Positions 7,703-17,448 of a stretch of DNA of 64,000 bases are shown here, one piece after another; position 1 is the stretch's first letter; each line of letters opens with the position of its first letter. The notes under the pieces were generated by a model. The model saw only the letters and a program-made list of their open reading frames with translations. It had not been told where the DNA came from and ran no database searches. Source of the stretch: Anaerobranca californiensis DSM 14826 (GTDB lineage: Bacteria > Bacillota > Proteinivoracia > Proteinivoracales > Proteinivoracaceae); the NCBI RefSeq assembly GCF_900142275.1, contig NZ_FRAI01000006.1, positions 62,001 through 126,000 on the forward strand, written 5' to 3'. A program made the translations under genes and the position numbers.

Positions 7703-10493
7703 AGGGATTAAAATTGATGGTTTTGGCTATTTAAAAGATTTGGAAATCGATAACTTATCTCCAGGGTTAAATATTATTTATGGTAATAATGAAAAGGGAA
7801 AGACCACATTAAAAAACTTTATAAACTCAATTATCTTTGGTTTTTATAAAAAGGGTAATGTCAAAAGATATGAACCGGTAGAGGGTAAAACCCATGGAGG
7901 TAAATTAGTATTTAATTATCAAGGGGATACCTATGAAGCTTCTAGAATTTACAGAAGAAAATCTGAAGGAGATTTAGAAATAATAACCAACAGCCCCGTG
8001 AAATATACTTTCTCTGACATCTTTTCTGGTATTAACAGAGATGTTTATGAAAATATTTTTTCCTTTGGATTAGAAGAGCTGAGTAGTTTAAATAGTTTAA
8101 CAGACAAAAAGGATATAGTAGAACAAATATATACTGCCAGCTTTGGAGTTAGGAACGATAAAATCAAAGAAACCAAAAAAGAGCTAGAAAAGGGATTAGA
8201 TAATAAATTATTAAATAAAAATTTATCAGAATATAAAGGGATAAAAAAGGCTATCATAGAAGCTGTTAGAAGGGAAGAAAAGTACGGGGAGTTAAAGGAA
8301 AGGTTACAAGAATTAACAGCTAAAATGGAAGAAATAGAAAAGGAAAAATTATCGTTAGAAAAAGAACTAACCCAATATCAAACTTTGAATAACCTATATC
8401 CCACTTATCAAAAATATCTAGAAACAGAAAGGAAAATAAAGGAGTTAAGCTATAAGGGAGAATATAGTGAAGGAGATTACAATAGTTTAAAAACCCTGAT
8501 TAGTGATCTAGAAAAACTGAAAAAGGAATTGGGAGAAAAAGAGGAAGAATTAATCAAAATAGAGATTAGTTTAAATAATATCTCTTTGGATCAAAACCTC
8601 CTTACAAAAAAAGAAGAAATTAAAAAATTAGGGGAATGGGCTATAAGTATAAAAGAAATAAATAAAAATTATCAAAACATCAGGAACAAATACGAAGATC
8701 TAAAGAAAAAAATTTCTATAGCTAAAATAAACTTAAATAGTAAATTAAAAAAAGATTTACAAGAAATTTTCCTACCCTTAGATTTTAAAAGAAAGTTAAG
8801 AGATTTAGCTGAAAAAATAGATATCAAAAAGAAAGAAAAAGAACAAAAAGGGTGGGAAATAAGTCAACTTAATGAAAGTTTTCACTCTATTAAAGGTGAA
8901 GATTTAGGAGAAATCTTATCCCTATTGTATCAGTTAAAAGATTTAGGAAACAAAAAAGGGATTAATTTACCTCAATTTTTAGTTTTACTAAATGCCGCTA
9001 TTTTCGCCCTTTTGGTGTGGCAAGGGAGCTACCCATTTATAACTTCTTTGTTAGGGTTTACCATTATCCCATTAAATATTTGGTTGATATATAAATGGTT
9101 AAAAGATAAAAATAAAATGATAATGATCAAAAGTGCTTTAAAAGAAAAGGGTATTTTCGATTTTATCAATATTGACTTAGAAATTAATAAATTACAAAGT
9201 TTAATGGTTAATTATCAAAAACTACAAAGGGTTGTTGAGGAAAAAAACTTTATTGAAAGGGAATTAGAAGAAGTAAAAAGGGAAAAAGAAAAACTATTTT
9301 CTCAAGTAGGCTTTAACATAGATTTGACAATTAAAGAAGGTTTGGAATTAGTGGAAGAAGTTTCAAAAATTAAAGAATTAATAGAGGAAGGAGAAGGATA
9401 TAAAAGAAATCTTCTAGAAGGAGAAGGGAAAATAAGTGAGTTTATTCAAAAATGCGAAAAAGAGTTAGATCCTATTGACACTAATTTCTTTTCTTTAGAC
9501 GAAGCTTTAGCAACTGTAAAATTAAAATTAGAATTATTAGAGAAAGAAGAGGAAAAACAACAGCAATATAAAGGGCTCAAGGGTCAAATGGAATATATCC
9601 AAAAGGATATGGAAAGGATTTTAAAGGAATTAAGGGAGAAGGAAGGAAAATACAAGGAGTTATTAGAGAAAGGGCAAGTTAAGACTGAGCAGGAATATGA
9701 AGAAAATTATAGGAAGTTTAGGGAAGTAAAAAAATTATTAGAAGAAAAAAACAATTATTTAGCTAAATTAGAAGGGATTAACTATGGTGGGATTGATGAG
9801 ATACTAAGGATATATGGGGAATTAAATGAAGAATTTCTTTCTAAAAAAATTAGCAATTTAACGGAAGAGTTAAAAGAAATAGAAGAAAAAGGAAAGGAAA
9901 AATCCCGGGAAATAGGAAAGATAGAAAAGGAAATTGAGGATTTAGAAAAAGACCATTCATTACAACAACTGACCCTTAAAGAAGAAATGGTAAAAAAACA
10001 AATTACGGAAAATGTAAAAAAGTTGGCTGTCTATAAATCTTGTTTATTAATTTTAGAAAAGGCTATAAAAGAGTATGAAGAAAAAACTCAGCCAGATGTC
10101 TTAAAAAGGGCTGCCGAATATTTTAGAATAATAACTGCTGGCAGATATAATAATATCAAAGTAAAGGAAAATGAATTGACAAAAATGTCTGTTGTTCAGT
10201 CAAATGGTAGAGAAGTACCAGTAGAAGTGTTAAGCAGAGGTACCCAGGAACAGCTATACATTTGTATAAGACTTGGACTTATTAAAGAATTTACCAAGAA
10301 AAAAGGGAGTTTACCTTTGTTATTTGATGATATTTTTGTCAATTTCGATGAAAAAAGGACAGAACTAGGGTTAAGGGTATTGTTAGAATTAGCAAAGGAA
10401 CAGCAAATTCTATTTTTTACTTGCCACCAAAGGATCCCCGACCTTTTGCGGAAGGAAGAAGAAAGCCATGTAAATCTTGCCTTTTTGTCATAA
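7692..10493 (+). CDS. yhaN: SbcC/Rad50-like AAA ATPase (YhaN)
   Basis: A 933-aa SMC-like ATPase. Walker A (YGNNEKGKTT, about residue 35) and, at the far end, the signature LSRGTQEQL and Walker B LLFDDIFVNFD flank about 650 residues of Lys/Glu-rich coiled coil. Two hydrophobic segments near residues 430-475 interrupt the coil; membrane spans at this place are also known for YhaN proteins, so the complex may be membrane-tethered. GGAGGG at 7679-7684 favours ATG 7692 over ATG 7689. It overlaps yhaO and should form a complex with it. No terminator is evident before glyQS. Confidence 0.87.
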   Translation: MWIKGIKIDGFGYLKDLEIDNLSPGLNIIYGNNEKGKTTLKNFINSIIFGFYKKGNVKRYEPVEGKTHGGKLVFNYQGDTYEASRIYRRKSEGDLEIITNSPVKYTFSDIFSGINRDVYENIFSFGLEELSSLNSLTDKKDIVEQIYTASFGVRNDKIKETKKELEKGLDNKLLNKNLSEYKGIKKAIIEAVRREEKYGELKERLQELTAKMEEIEKEKLSLEKELTQYQTLNNLYPTYQKYLETERKIKELSYKGEYSEGDYNSLKTLISDLEKLKKELGEKEEELIKIEISLNNISLDQNLLTKKEEIKKLGEWAISIKEINKNYQNIRNKYEDLKKKISIAKINLNSKLKKDLQEIFLPLDFKRKLRDLAEKIDIKKKEKEQKGWEISQLNESFHSIKGEDLGEILSLLYQLKDLGNKKGINLPQFLVLLNAAIFALLVWQGSYPFITSLLGFTIIPLNIWLIYKWLKDKNKMIMIKSALKEKGIFDFINIDLEINKLQSLMVNYQKLQRVVEEKNFIERELEEVKREKEKLFSQVGFNIDLTIKEGLELVEEVSKIKELIEEGEGYKRNLLEGEGKISEFIQKCEKELDPIDTNFFSLDEALATVKLKLELLEKEEEKQQQYKGLKGQMEYIQKDMERILKELREKEGKYKELLEKGQVKTEQEYEENYRKFREVKKLLEEKNNYLAKLEGINYGGIDEILRIYGELNEEFLSKKISNLTEELKEIEEKGKEKSREIGKIEKEIEDLEKDHSLQQLTLKEEMVKKQITENVKKLAVYKSCLLILEKAIKEYEEKTQPDVLKRAAEYFRIITAGRYNNIKVKENELTKMSVVQSNGREVPVEVLSRGTQEQLYICIRLGLIKEFTKKKGSLPLLFDDIFVNFDEKRTELGLRVLLELAKEQQILFFTCHQRIPDLLRKEEESHVNLAFLS

Positions 10494-10575
10494 CTAGGGT
10501 ATTATACAGTTATTAAAAATATTGAATTAAATTATATGAAGATAACATACATACAAAATATGAGGAGGAGTAAAA

Positions 10576-11961
10576 ATGTCGGAAGTAACTATGGATAAAA
10601 TTGTAGCATTATGTAAATCCCGGGGTTTTATTTTCCCAGGTTCAGAAATATATGGAGGTTTAGCAAATACTTGGGACTACGGACCTTTAGGGGTGGAATT
10701 AATAAATAATATTAAAAAAGCTTGGTGGAAAAAATTCGTACAAGAAAATCCCTATAATGTGGGGATGGATTCAGCGATCCTAATGAATCGGGAAGTTTGG
10801 GTGGCCTCTGGCCATGTTGGGGGCTTTAGTGACCCTCTAATTGACTGTAAAGAATGTAAAAGTAGGTTTAGGGCAGATAAATTGATAGAGGAATATTATA
10901 AAGGTCTAGGAGAAGAAGTAGTTGGTATCGATGGCTGGACCAATGAAGAAATGTTGAAAATTATTAAAGAAAAAGAGATTAAATGTCCTGATTGTGGTAA
11001 ACATAGGTTTACCGATATTAGACAATTTAATTTAATGTTTAAAACCTTTCAAGGGGTAACGGAAGATTCTAAATCGGAAATTTACTTAAGACCTGAAACG
11101 GCCCAAGGAATCTTTGTAAACTTTAAAAATGTCGCTAGAAGCTGCCGCTGTAAAGTTCCCTTTGGTATAGCCCAAATTGGCAAAAGTTTTAGAAATGAAA
11201 TAACACCTGGTAACTTCATTTTTAGAACTAGAGAATTTGAACAAATGGAATTGGAGTTTTTCTGTAAACCTGGGGAAGATTTAGAGTGGTTTAAATATTG
11301 GAAGGATTTTTGCTACAACTGGTTAGTTGATTTAGGTATGAAGCCTGAAAAGATAAGATTAAGGGATCACGGAAAAGAAGAACTTTCCCACTATAGTAAT
11401 GCTACAACGGACATAGAATTTCAGTTTCCCTTTGGCTGGGGAGAACTTTGGGGAATCGCCGATAGAACAGACTTTGACTTAAAACAACATCAAGAACATT
11501 CCGGTAAAGACTTGACATATCAAGACCCCCACACCAATGAAAAATATATCCCATATTGTATTGAACCTTCTGTAGGGGTAGCAAGGTTAGCCTTAGCTTT
11601 CTTAATTAGCAGCTATGAAGAAGAACAGCTGGAAAACGATAGCAGAACTGTATTAAAACTACATCCCTATTTAGCTCCATTTAAAGCTGCGGTGCTACCG
11701 CTATCTAAAAAACTTTCCGATGATGCCGTAAAAATCTATCACAAATTAGCTAAAAAATTCATGGTGGATTTTGATGATAGTGGAAGTATTGGAAAGAGAT
11801 ACAGAAGACAAGATGAAGTGGGAACACCATTCTGTATTACCTTTGATTTCGATTCATTAGAGGATAATTGTGTTACCGTAAGGGATAGGGACACAATGGA
11901 ACAACAAAGGATTAGTATTGATAAATTAGAAAGTTATTTAGAAGAAAAACTACAATTTTAA
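10576..11961 (+). CDS. glyQS: Glycyl-tRNA synthetase, dimeric (alpha2) type
   Basis: Charges tRNA-Gly with glycine. The 461-aa single-chain class II enzyme starts with a typical [21 protein letters not shown], carries motif 2 ([26 protein letters not shown]) in two parts, motif 3 ([10 protein letters not shown]) and a C-terminal anticodon-binding domain ([11 protein letters not shown] ... [18 protein letters not shown]). Cysteine pairs CKEC and CPDC in the insertion may bind zinc. This is the eukaryote-like form common in Clostridia and Bacilli relatives rather than the GlyQ/GlyS heterotetramer. ATG 10576 follows GAGGAGG. The upstream gap of only 82 bp has no room for a T-box leader. Confidence 0.96.
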   Translation: MSEVTMDKIVALCKSRGFIFPGSEIYGGLANTWDYGPLGVELINNIKKAWWKKFVQENPYNVGMDSAILMNREVWVASGHVGGFSDPLIDCKECKSRFRADKLIEEYYKGLGEEVVGIDGWTNEEMLKIIKEKEIKCPDCGKHRFTDIRQFNLMFKTFQGVTEDSKSEIYLRPETAQGIFVNFKNVARSCRCKVPFGIAQIGKSFRNEITPGNFIFRTREFEQMELEFFCKPGEDLEWFKYWKDFCYNWLVDLGMKPEKIRLRDHGKEELSHYSNATTDIEFQFPFGWGELWGIADRTDFDLKQHQEHSGKDLTYQDPHTNEKYIPYCIEPSVGVARLALAFLISSYEEEQLENDSRTVLKLHPYLAPFKAAVLPLSKKLSDDAVKIYHKLAKKFMVDFDDSGSIGKRYRRQDEVGTPFCITFDFDSLEDNCVTVRDRDTMEQQRISIDKLESYLEEKLQF

Positions 11962-11976
11962 TTTAAATTTTAGGTT

Positions 11977-12005
11977 AAGGGACAAAGGGTTATTCTTTGT
12001 CCCTT
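11977..12005 (+). terminator. Hairpin after glyQS
   Basis: AAGGGACAAAG (11977-11987) pairs with CTTTGTCCCTT (11995-12005), 11 bp perfect with a 7-base loop. The tail is ATTAAAAG rather than a U-run, so termination is probably incomplete and the HD gene may be reached by readthrough. Confidence 0.55.
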
Positions 12006-12024
12006 ATTAAAAGAAGGTGGGAAA

Positions 12025-12639
12025 ATGGATATTCAGAAATTAGAAAAATTGGCCTATGAAATAATGAAAGATCGGAAAATTCCTGGAAGGGAAAAGGGAT
12101 TTATCTATTATCACGGTAAAAGGACGGCAAATATAGCTTTAAATATTTATAAGGAATTGGTAGAAAAAGAAAATAAAGAAGAAATGGCTCTGCTTTATTT
12201 AGGTTGTCTTTTCCACGACATAGGTAAAGGAATTGAGCCTCATAACGAAACGGGGAGGGAACTAGTTAATTATTATTTGCGGGATATATGTAATGATAGA
12301 CAAAGGGAGATAGTTTCCCGAATAGTCTATGAACATAATTTACGGGGAGAAAAATATCAAGGAAACTCATTTTTAGGGAAAATTGCCCAAGATGCTGATA
12401 TTTTAGATCATATGGGAACTATGGATATTTGGATTGCCTTTCAATGGCATGCCAACTTTGATGAAACAGTGGAAGATTCCTTGAAGTTTTTTTTAGGAGG
12501 ACAGTGGCAAGAAATAACGGAAAAACTTAGAAGGTTACTAAATTTTCCACCTTCAATAACAGCTTTTGATCAAAGAAAAAACTTTACAGAAGAATTTTTA
12601 GGGCGGTTTCAAAGGGAAAGTGAAGGAAAACTATATTAA
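12025..12639 (+). CDS. HD-domain phosphohydrolase
   Basis: A 204-aa HD-superfamily protein. Metal-binding residues are visible as H in YYHGKRTA, the HD doublet in LFHDIGKG, H in YEHNLRG, and D in DADILDHMG, giving the H...HD...H...D pattern. Such enzymes hydrolyse phosphomonoesters or phosphodiesters, often of nucleotides; the substrate cannot be told from sequence. It is tightly coupled to the next gene (5-bp gap) encoding a DinG-type helicase, so a role in nucleotide or nucleic-acid metabolism is plausible. ATG 12025 follows GAAGGTGGG. Confidence 0.75.
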   Translation: MDIQKLEKLAYEIMKDRKIPGREKGFIYYHGKRTANIALNIYKELVEKENKEEMALLYLGCLFHDIGKGIEPHNETGRELVNYYLRDICNDRQREIVSRIVYEHNLRGEKYQGNSFLGKIAQDADILDHMGTMDIWIAFQWHANFDETVEDSLKFFLGGQWQEITEKLRRLLNFPPSITAFDQRKNFTEEFLGRFQRESEGKLY

Positions 12640-12644
12640 GGAAG

Positions 12645-15131
12645 ATGGGAATAATGAAAGAACAAAAGCTTAAAATAGCGGAAGATATAAAAAAAAGGAT
12701 TAAACATGCCATTGAAGAGGCAAAGGGAAACGAAGTTTTCTTTAAAGGATTAGTCAATGAAAGGAAAATAATCTGGGATGTCCAAGTGCTGGCAAGGGGG
12801 AATAAATTCAGTGTTCCTGCATGTCTATATGACCTAGAACCGGGGGATATAGTTATTCACAACCATCCTTCAGGAAATTTAACCCCATCATCGGCGGACA
12901 TCAATATAGCAGCTAAATTAGGGGCAGATGGTATAGGATTTTTAATTATAGATAACTGGGGAGAAGAAGTTTATGTAGTAGTGGAACCATATTTCCCATC
13001 TGAGGATATTCCTGTTTCCTTAGACTCTATTGAGAAAATTTTAGGGGAAAGGGGAAGGATAGCCTGTCATTTAGAAAATTACGAATATCGTCAAGAACAA
13101 ATAACAATGGCAAAAAAAATAGCTTTATCCTTAAATAATCAACAACATCTTCTGGTTGAAGCAGGTACTGGAACGGGGAAAAGTTTAGCTTATTTAATTC
13201 CTGCAATATTGTGGGCGGTAAAAAACAAAAAAAGGGTGGTAGTTTCAACTAATACTATAAACTTACAAGAACAAATAATGTATAAGGATATCCCTTTTTT
13301 ACAGAGGGTATTAGTGGATAAGTTTAAAGGGGTTTTAGTTAAAGGGAGGAGTAACTATCTTTGTTTAAGGAAACTAGATAGTTTAGAAACCGATAACTTA
13401 CTAGAAGGTGTAGATGAAGATTTGTTGGAGTTAAAGGCCCTTAAAGAATGGGGTAAAAAAACAATAGATGGCAGTAGGGCTGATTTAACATTTATGCCCA
13501 AAGAAACCAATTGGGAGCAGGTTTGTAGTGAAGGGGACTTATGTTTAAAGGTCCATTGCCAGCATTATAAAGATTGTTTTTTCTTTAAAGCAAGGAGGGA
13601 AAGTGCCACCGCCGATATCTTGGTAGTAAATCACCATCTCCTTTTTGCCGATATAGCATTGAAAGCTAAAGGGTTAGAAAGTGGAGTCTTACCTAAATAT
13701 CACAGTATTGTTTTTGATGAAGCCCACAACATAGAAGATACCGCTACAACATATTTTGGCTATAAAATAAATAAATACTTGGGTATTAAACAATTTACCC
13801 GTCTTTTTTATACTAAAGGAGGAAAACAAAGGGGTTTTTTAATAGACCTTAATTATAAAATTGCTGCTGATAAATACGTTCCCCCTATCCTAAAAGGGAG
13901 GGTAAATGATCTGATTATCATGGAATTAATTCCCCAGCTAGGAGAAATGGTTAAAAAAACCGGTCAATTTTTTGATAATACCTATAATTTATTAAATGGG
14001 GATACAAAGGTTAGGCTAACACCGGAGTTTATTAAAAAGGCAGAGTACAAAGATATAGAAAATCAATGTATAATTTATATTCAAGAACTGGGCAAATTTA
14101 TAGAAAACCTTAAAAAATTATTAACTACTTTAGAGGAAATACCTAGTAACGCCTTTGAGGGTGTATTACCACAAGTAATAGAGTTAAACGCTTATATAAA
14201 AAGGTTAGAAGGAGTGGCAGAGACTTTAGATTATCTGTTTTTGCAAGAAGTTAAAGGTGATGTAAAATGGCTAGAACAAAGTGGCACTTTAAAAAATAAA
14301 TATGTAACGGTAAACTCTGCCCCTTTAGATATTTCCTTTGCCTTAAATGAAAATATCTACACCCTTTATCAATCGGTAATTTTAACTTCTGCCACTTTAA
14401 CCACTGGAGGGAACTTTTACTATATTAAAAAGCGATTAGGATTAGACTTATGTGGATATAAATTAGAGGAGTTAATTTTGCCGTCACCTTTTAACTATAA
14501 GGAACAGGTGCTATTTTGTGTACCGACAAATTTACCAGAACCTAATAAAGGGGATTTTGATTCAGCAATTACTGAACATTTATATCAATTGATTCTAGCT
14601 ACAAAGGGAAGAGCCTTTGTCCTCTTTACTTCTTTCAAATTGCTAAATGAAACTTATGGTAAATTAAAGGAAAAGCTCCAAGATATGGGGATAAATTGTT
14701 TTAAACAAGGGGAAATGCAAAGACATTTGTTATTACAAAACTTTAAAAAAGATATTTCCTCTGTCTTGTTTGCAACATCAAGCTTTTGGGAAGGGGTAGA
14801 TGTACAAGGAGAGGCACTGAGTAATGTAATATTAGTAAAACTGCCCTTTAGTGTCCCCGATGAACCAATTGTAGAAGCTAGGCAAGAGCTGATCCAACAA
14901 AAAGGTGGTAATCCCTTTATGGAATATCAAGTTCCCCAAGCTGTGTTAAAGTTTAAACAGGGATTTGGTAGGCTGATAAGGAGTAAGGAAGATAAAGGGG
15001 TAGTTGTAGTAACAGATAAGCGGATTTTAACAAAAGCCTATGGTAAAATATTTTTAAAATCCCTACCTCAATGTAATGAATTGGCAGGGGATTTGCGTCA
15101 AATAACTGAAAGAATATCAGACTTTATTTAA
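12645..15131 (+). CDS. dinG: DinG/XPD-family helicase with N-terminal RadC/JAMM-like domain
   Basis: An 828-aa superfamily 2 DNA helicase. From about residue 140: Walker A EAGTGTGKS, an Fe-S insertion with cysteines (YLCLRK; CSEGDLCLKVHC; KDCFFF), the DEAH box FDEAHNIED, and motif VI QGFGRLIRS, as in DinG/YoaA/XPD 5'-3' helicases. The first ~125 residues are not the DnaQ exonuclease found in Bacillus DinG but a RadC-like domain with a complete JAMM zinc motif HxH-x7-S-x2-D (HNHPSGNLTPSSAD). ATG 12645 or ATG 12654 could be the start; GGAAG lies just before the first. It is coupled to the HD gene and converges with the PBP gene 12 bp on. The helicase call is confident; the JAMM domain's activity is unknown. 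Confidence 0.88.
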   Translation: MGIMKEQKLKIAEDIKKRIKHAIEEAKGNEVFFKGLVNERKIIWDVQVLARGNKFSVPACLYDLEPGDIVIHNHPSGNLTPSSADINIAAKLGADGIGFLIIDNWGEEVYVVVEPYFPSEDIPVSLDSIEKILGERGRIACHLENYEYRQEQITMAKKIALSLNNQQHLLVEAGTGTGKSLAYLIPAILWAVKNKKRVVVSTNTINLQEQIMYKDIPFLQRVLVDKFKGVLVKGRSNYLCLRKLDSLETDNLLEGVDEDLLELKALKEWGKKTIDGSRADLTFMPKETNWEQVCSEGDLCLKVHCQHYKDCFFFKARRESATADILVVNHHLLFADIALKAKGLESGVLPKYHSIVFDEAHNIEDTATTYFGYKINKYLGIKQFTRLFYTKGGKQRGFLIDLNYKIAADKYVPPILKGRVNDLIIMELIPQLGEMVKKTGQFFDNTYNLLNGDTKVRLTPEFIKKAEYKDIENQCIIYIQELGKFIENLKKLLTTLEEIPSNAFEGVLPQVIELNAYIKRLEGVAETLDYLFLQEVKGDVKWLEQSGTLKNKYVTVNSAPLDISFALNENIYTLYQSVILTSATLTTGGNFYYIKKRLGLDLCGYKLEELILPSPFNYKEQVLFCVPTNLPEPNKGDFDSAITEHLYQLILATKGRAFVLFTSFKLLNETYGKLKEKLQDMGINCFKQGEMQRHLLLQNFKKDISSVLFATSSFWEGVDVQGEALSNVILVKLPFSVPDEPIVEARQELIQQKGGNPFMEYQVPQAVLKFKQGFGRLIRSKEDKGVVVVTDKRILTKAYGKIFLKSLPQCNELAGDLRQITERISDFI

Positions 15132-15142
15132 TTATCTTTCTT

Positions 15143-17308
15143 TTATTGTTCAGGGTTATGGATTGGACATTGATAATTTGGTATCCATTGACCAGGGAAG
15201 AATCTAAAACGGCGGACTGCAGCGGATGGACAATATTCCGTAGCTATACCCCATGATTGAAGACAGACATTTAATTCTGTTACATTATTTTGGTGTAAAT
15301 TACAACTAGATTTAGGTTCCGTTCCAGGGATAAAATATTCTGTAAACTGTTGGGGACATTGGGGACTAGCTAATAATAGGGTTTCTCGACAAAGATTTTT
15401 TTGAACTATACCAGGGGGAGGGGAAAAAACTCCCCCTATATTTTCCCCTAACATTCGATTTAAGGCGGTATTTGTAAAGGTAGCCCAAAGCCTTCCTGCA
15501 TCCCTTCCACCAAGTAGTCCTAGATTACCTGTGAGGATATTATGCCCTATATAGCTCACTGTGACCATTTCAGGGGTGTATCCAGCAATGAAGGCGTAAT
15601 CACTGGTAGTCCCAGTTTTTACAGCGGCATCCCTAGAGGGGATTAAACCACTGACACTGCTGGCAGTTCCTTTTCTTAAGACATCCCGCAGGGAATCGGT
15701 AATTAAAAAGGCAGTTTCCCCTGAAAGTACCTTCTTTGGAATTTGAGGTGTCTTGCGGTAAATGACATTACCGAATCTATCTTGGATTTCTTCGATGATG
15801 AAAGGTTCCATTAAATAACCACCGTTGGCAAATACAGCGTAAACACTAGCCATAGTATGTAGATTAACGCCATTAGAACCTAGGACCATCGAGGGTACAG
15901 GATCGATGAGCCCTTTATAACCTAAATGATAAGCAAATTTTTGAGTATTTTGTGGACCTAAATGGGAATTTGTTAAAACAGCGTAAACATTACAAGAATC
16001 GATTATAGCTTCCCGCATAGTTAAATTGCGATTATGATATCTACCACCGTAGTCAGAAACACTGTAATTTGGAGCTTGGGGGATTTTCCCTAAAGTATCA
16101 GCACAAAAATGTTCAGTTGTCAAAGTATAAACCTTAGATTCTAAGGCATAGGCATAGATAAGGGGTTTCATGGCAGAACCGGGTTGGGGAATGCCTTCAA
16201 AAGCATTTCTTCCCCCAGCCATAGCTAAAATGCCACCGGTTTTAGGGTCTAATGCTACTAAAGCTGCAGAAATATTTTCATCATCTTTCTTATTTGGAGG
16301 CAAAATATCCCTAAAATTACTAATTACTTGTTGAGCAACAATTTGAGCCTGATAATCTATAGTAGTAAAAATATTATATCCTGAACGGAACTGACCACTT
16401 ACAAAACCTAATTCCTTTTCTAAGCGTTCTAATTCAGTTAATACAAAAAGGGGTATTTGGGGTTGTTCTAACCTCTCTTCCCTAGTAACAACTGTTATTG
16501 GTTGTTCTTTTGCCCTTTCTCCTTCTTCTTGACTAATATATCCTTGTTGTACCATCCTCGCTAGTACAAATGCTCTGCGGGTGTAGGTTCGGGATTGCCC
16601 TGTATTTGGCTGGGGCTGTAAATTTTCTGGCCTTAAGGGGGTATAAAGATAAGGACCTTGAATAATTCCAGCCAAAAGGGCAGCTTCTTCTAAAGTAAGC
16701 TCCTTTGGATGTTTATTAAAATAAAATTGGCTTGCTGCACCAATACCATAATTACCATGGCCGAAGTAAATATTATTTAGATAAGCCTCTAAAATTTCAT
16801 CTTTACTATAATTTAACTCTAATTTTAGGGTATAAACTAATTCCTTAAGTTTTCGGTCAAGGGTCCTTTCATGGGTAAGGAAAATATTTTTTGCCAATTG
16901 TTGTGTAATAGTGCTGCCTCCTTGGGTGATTCGCCTTTCTCTGATGTTAGTGTATAAAGCCCGAAGGATACCTATTGGATTTATACCTATATGGGAATAA
17001 AAGGCATTGTCCTCTACCGCTATAACTCCATTAATAAAGTATGGACTTATATCCTTTAAGGGTATGTAATTCTTTTTATTAGCTTCTATTGTACCAATGG
17101 GTTCGGCATTATTGTCAAAGATAACAGTAGGGTAGATATTACTTTCTAGCTGGACATCATCAATTGAAAAAGCAAGATATAACAGGTAACAGGAAAAAAT
17201 TAAAAAAGTTATTAGAGAAAAAGTTAAAAATATCGATGCAAAGAGCTTTAAATAGTAAAATCTTAATCTCCTTTTCATACTTCTTTCTTTACGACTTTCA
17301 TTTTCCAT
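15143..17308 (-). CDS. Class A penicillin-binding protein (transglycosylase/transpeptidase)
   Basis: A 721-aa bifunctional peptidoglycan synthase and the only minus-strand gene of the window. It has a cytoplasmic basic start, one membrane anchor (about residues 20-48), a GT51 transglycosylase domain (E99 in AVEDNAFYSH; GGSTITQQLAKN; LNNIYFGHGNYGIG) and a transpeptidase domain with SxxK (PGSAMKP), SxN (SCNVY) and KTGT. The short C-terminal tail has several cysteines (CNLHQNN, CLQSWG, CPIHN) that could form disulfides outside the cell. GAGGGGGAATTGTC precedes the chosen ATG, which beats the internal ATG ten codons later. It is monocistronic, divergent from moaA and convergent with dinG. It resembles PBP1A/PbpF-type enzymes. 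Confidence 0.92.
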   Translation of the reverse strand: MENESRKERSMKRRLRFYYLKLFASIFLTFSLITFLIFSCYLLYLAFSIDDVQLESNIYPTVIFDNNAEPIGTIEANKKNYIPLKDISPYFINGVIAVEDNAFYSHIGINPIGILRALYTNIRERRITQGGSTITQQLAKNIFLTHERTLDRKLKELVYTLKLELNYSKDEILEAYLNNIYFGHGNYGIGAASQFYFNKHPKELTLEEAALLAGIIQGPYLYTPLRPENLQPQPNTGQSRTYTRRAFVLARMVQQGYISQEEGERAKEQPITVVTREERLEQPQIPLFVLTELERLEKELGFVSGQFRSGYNIFTTIDYQAQIVAQQVISNFRDILPPNKKDDENISAALVALDPKTGGILAMAGGRNAFEGIPQPGSAMKPLIYAYALESKVYTLTTEHFCADTLGKIPQAPNYSVSDYGGRYHNRNLTMREAIIDSCNVYAVLTNSHLGPQNTQKFAYHLGYKGLIDPVPSMVLGSNGVNLHTMASVYAVFANGGYLMEPFIIEEIQDRFGNVIYRKTPQIPKKVLSGETAFLITDSLRDVLRKGTASSVSGLIPSRDAAVKTGTTSDYAFIAGYTPEMVTVSYIGHNILTGNLGLLGGRDAGRLWATFTNTALNRMLGENIGGVFSPPPGIVQKNLCRETLLLASPQCPQQFTEYFIPGTEPKSSCNLHQNNVTELNVCLQSWGIATEYCPSAAVRRFRFFPGQWIPNYQCPIHNPEQ

Positions 17309-17382
17309 GACAATTCCCCCTCTAAGAGGTATTTACTACTTTATTTATTATGTCTTTTTATCTTTTAGTTATTAGGAAAGAA

Positions 17383-17411
17383 GTGTATTAATTAAAGGAA
17401 TATGATATAAT
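17383..17411 (+). promoter_or_regulatory. Possible promoter of moaA
   Basis: A perfect -10 TATAAT (17406-17411) lies 38 bp before moaA, but the -35 position at 17-bp spacing (GTGTAT) is poor. The short intergenic space shows no recognisable molybdenum-cofactor riboswitch. Confidence 0.35.
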
Positions 17412-17448
17412 GGTTTTGTAAAACATATTCACCCTAGGAGGCATTGAA

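Noticed and set aside
10494-10575. T-box leader before glyQS
   Set aside because: The gap is only 82 bp and has no T-box consensus or terminator hairpin.
17309-17448. Molybdenum-cofactor riboswitch before moaA
   Set aside because: The 140-bp spacer shared with the divergent PBP gene is AT-rich and shows no multi-helix fold of that class by eye.
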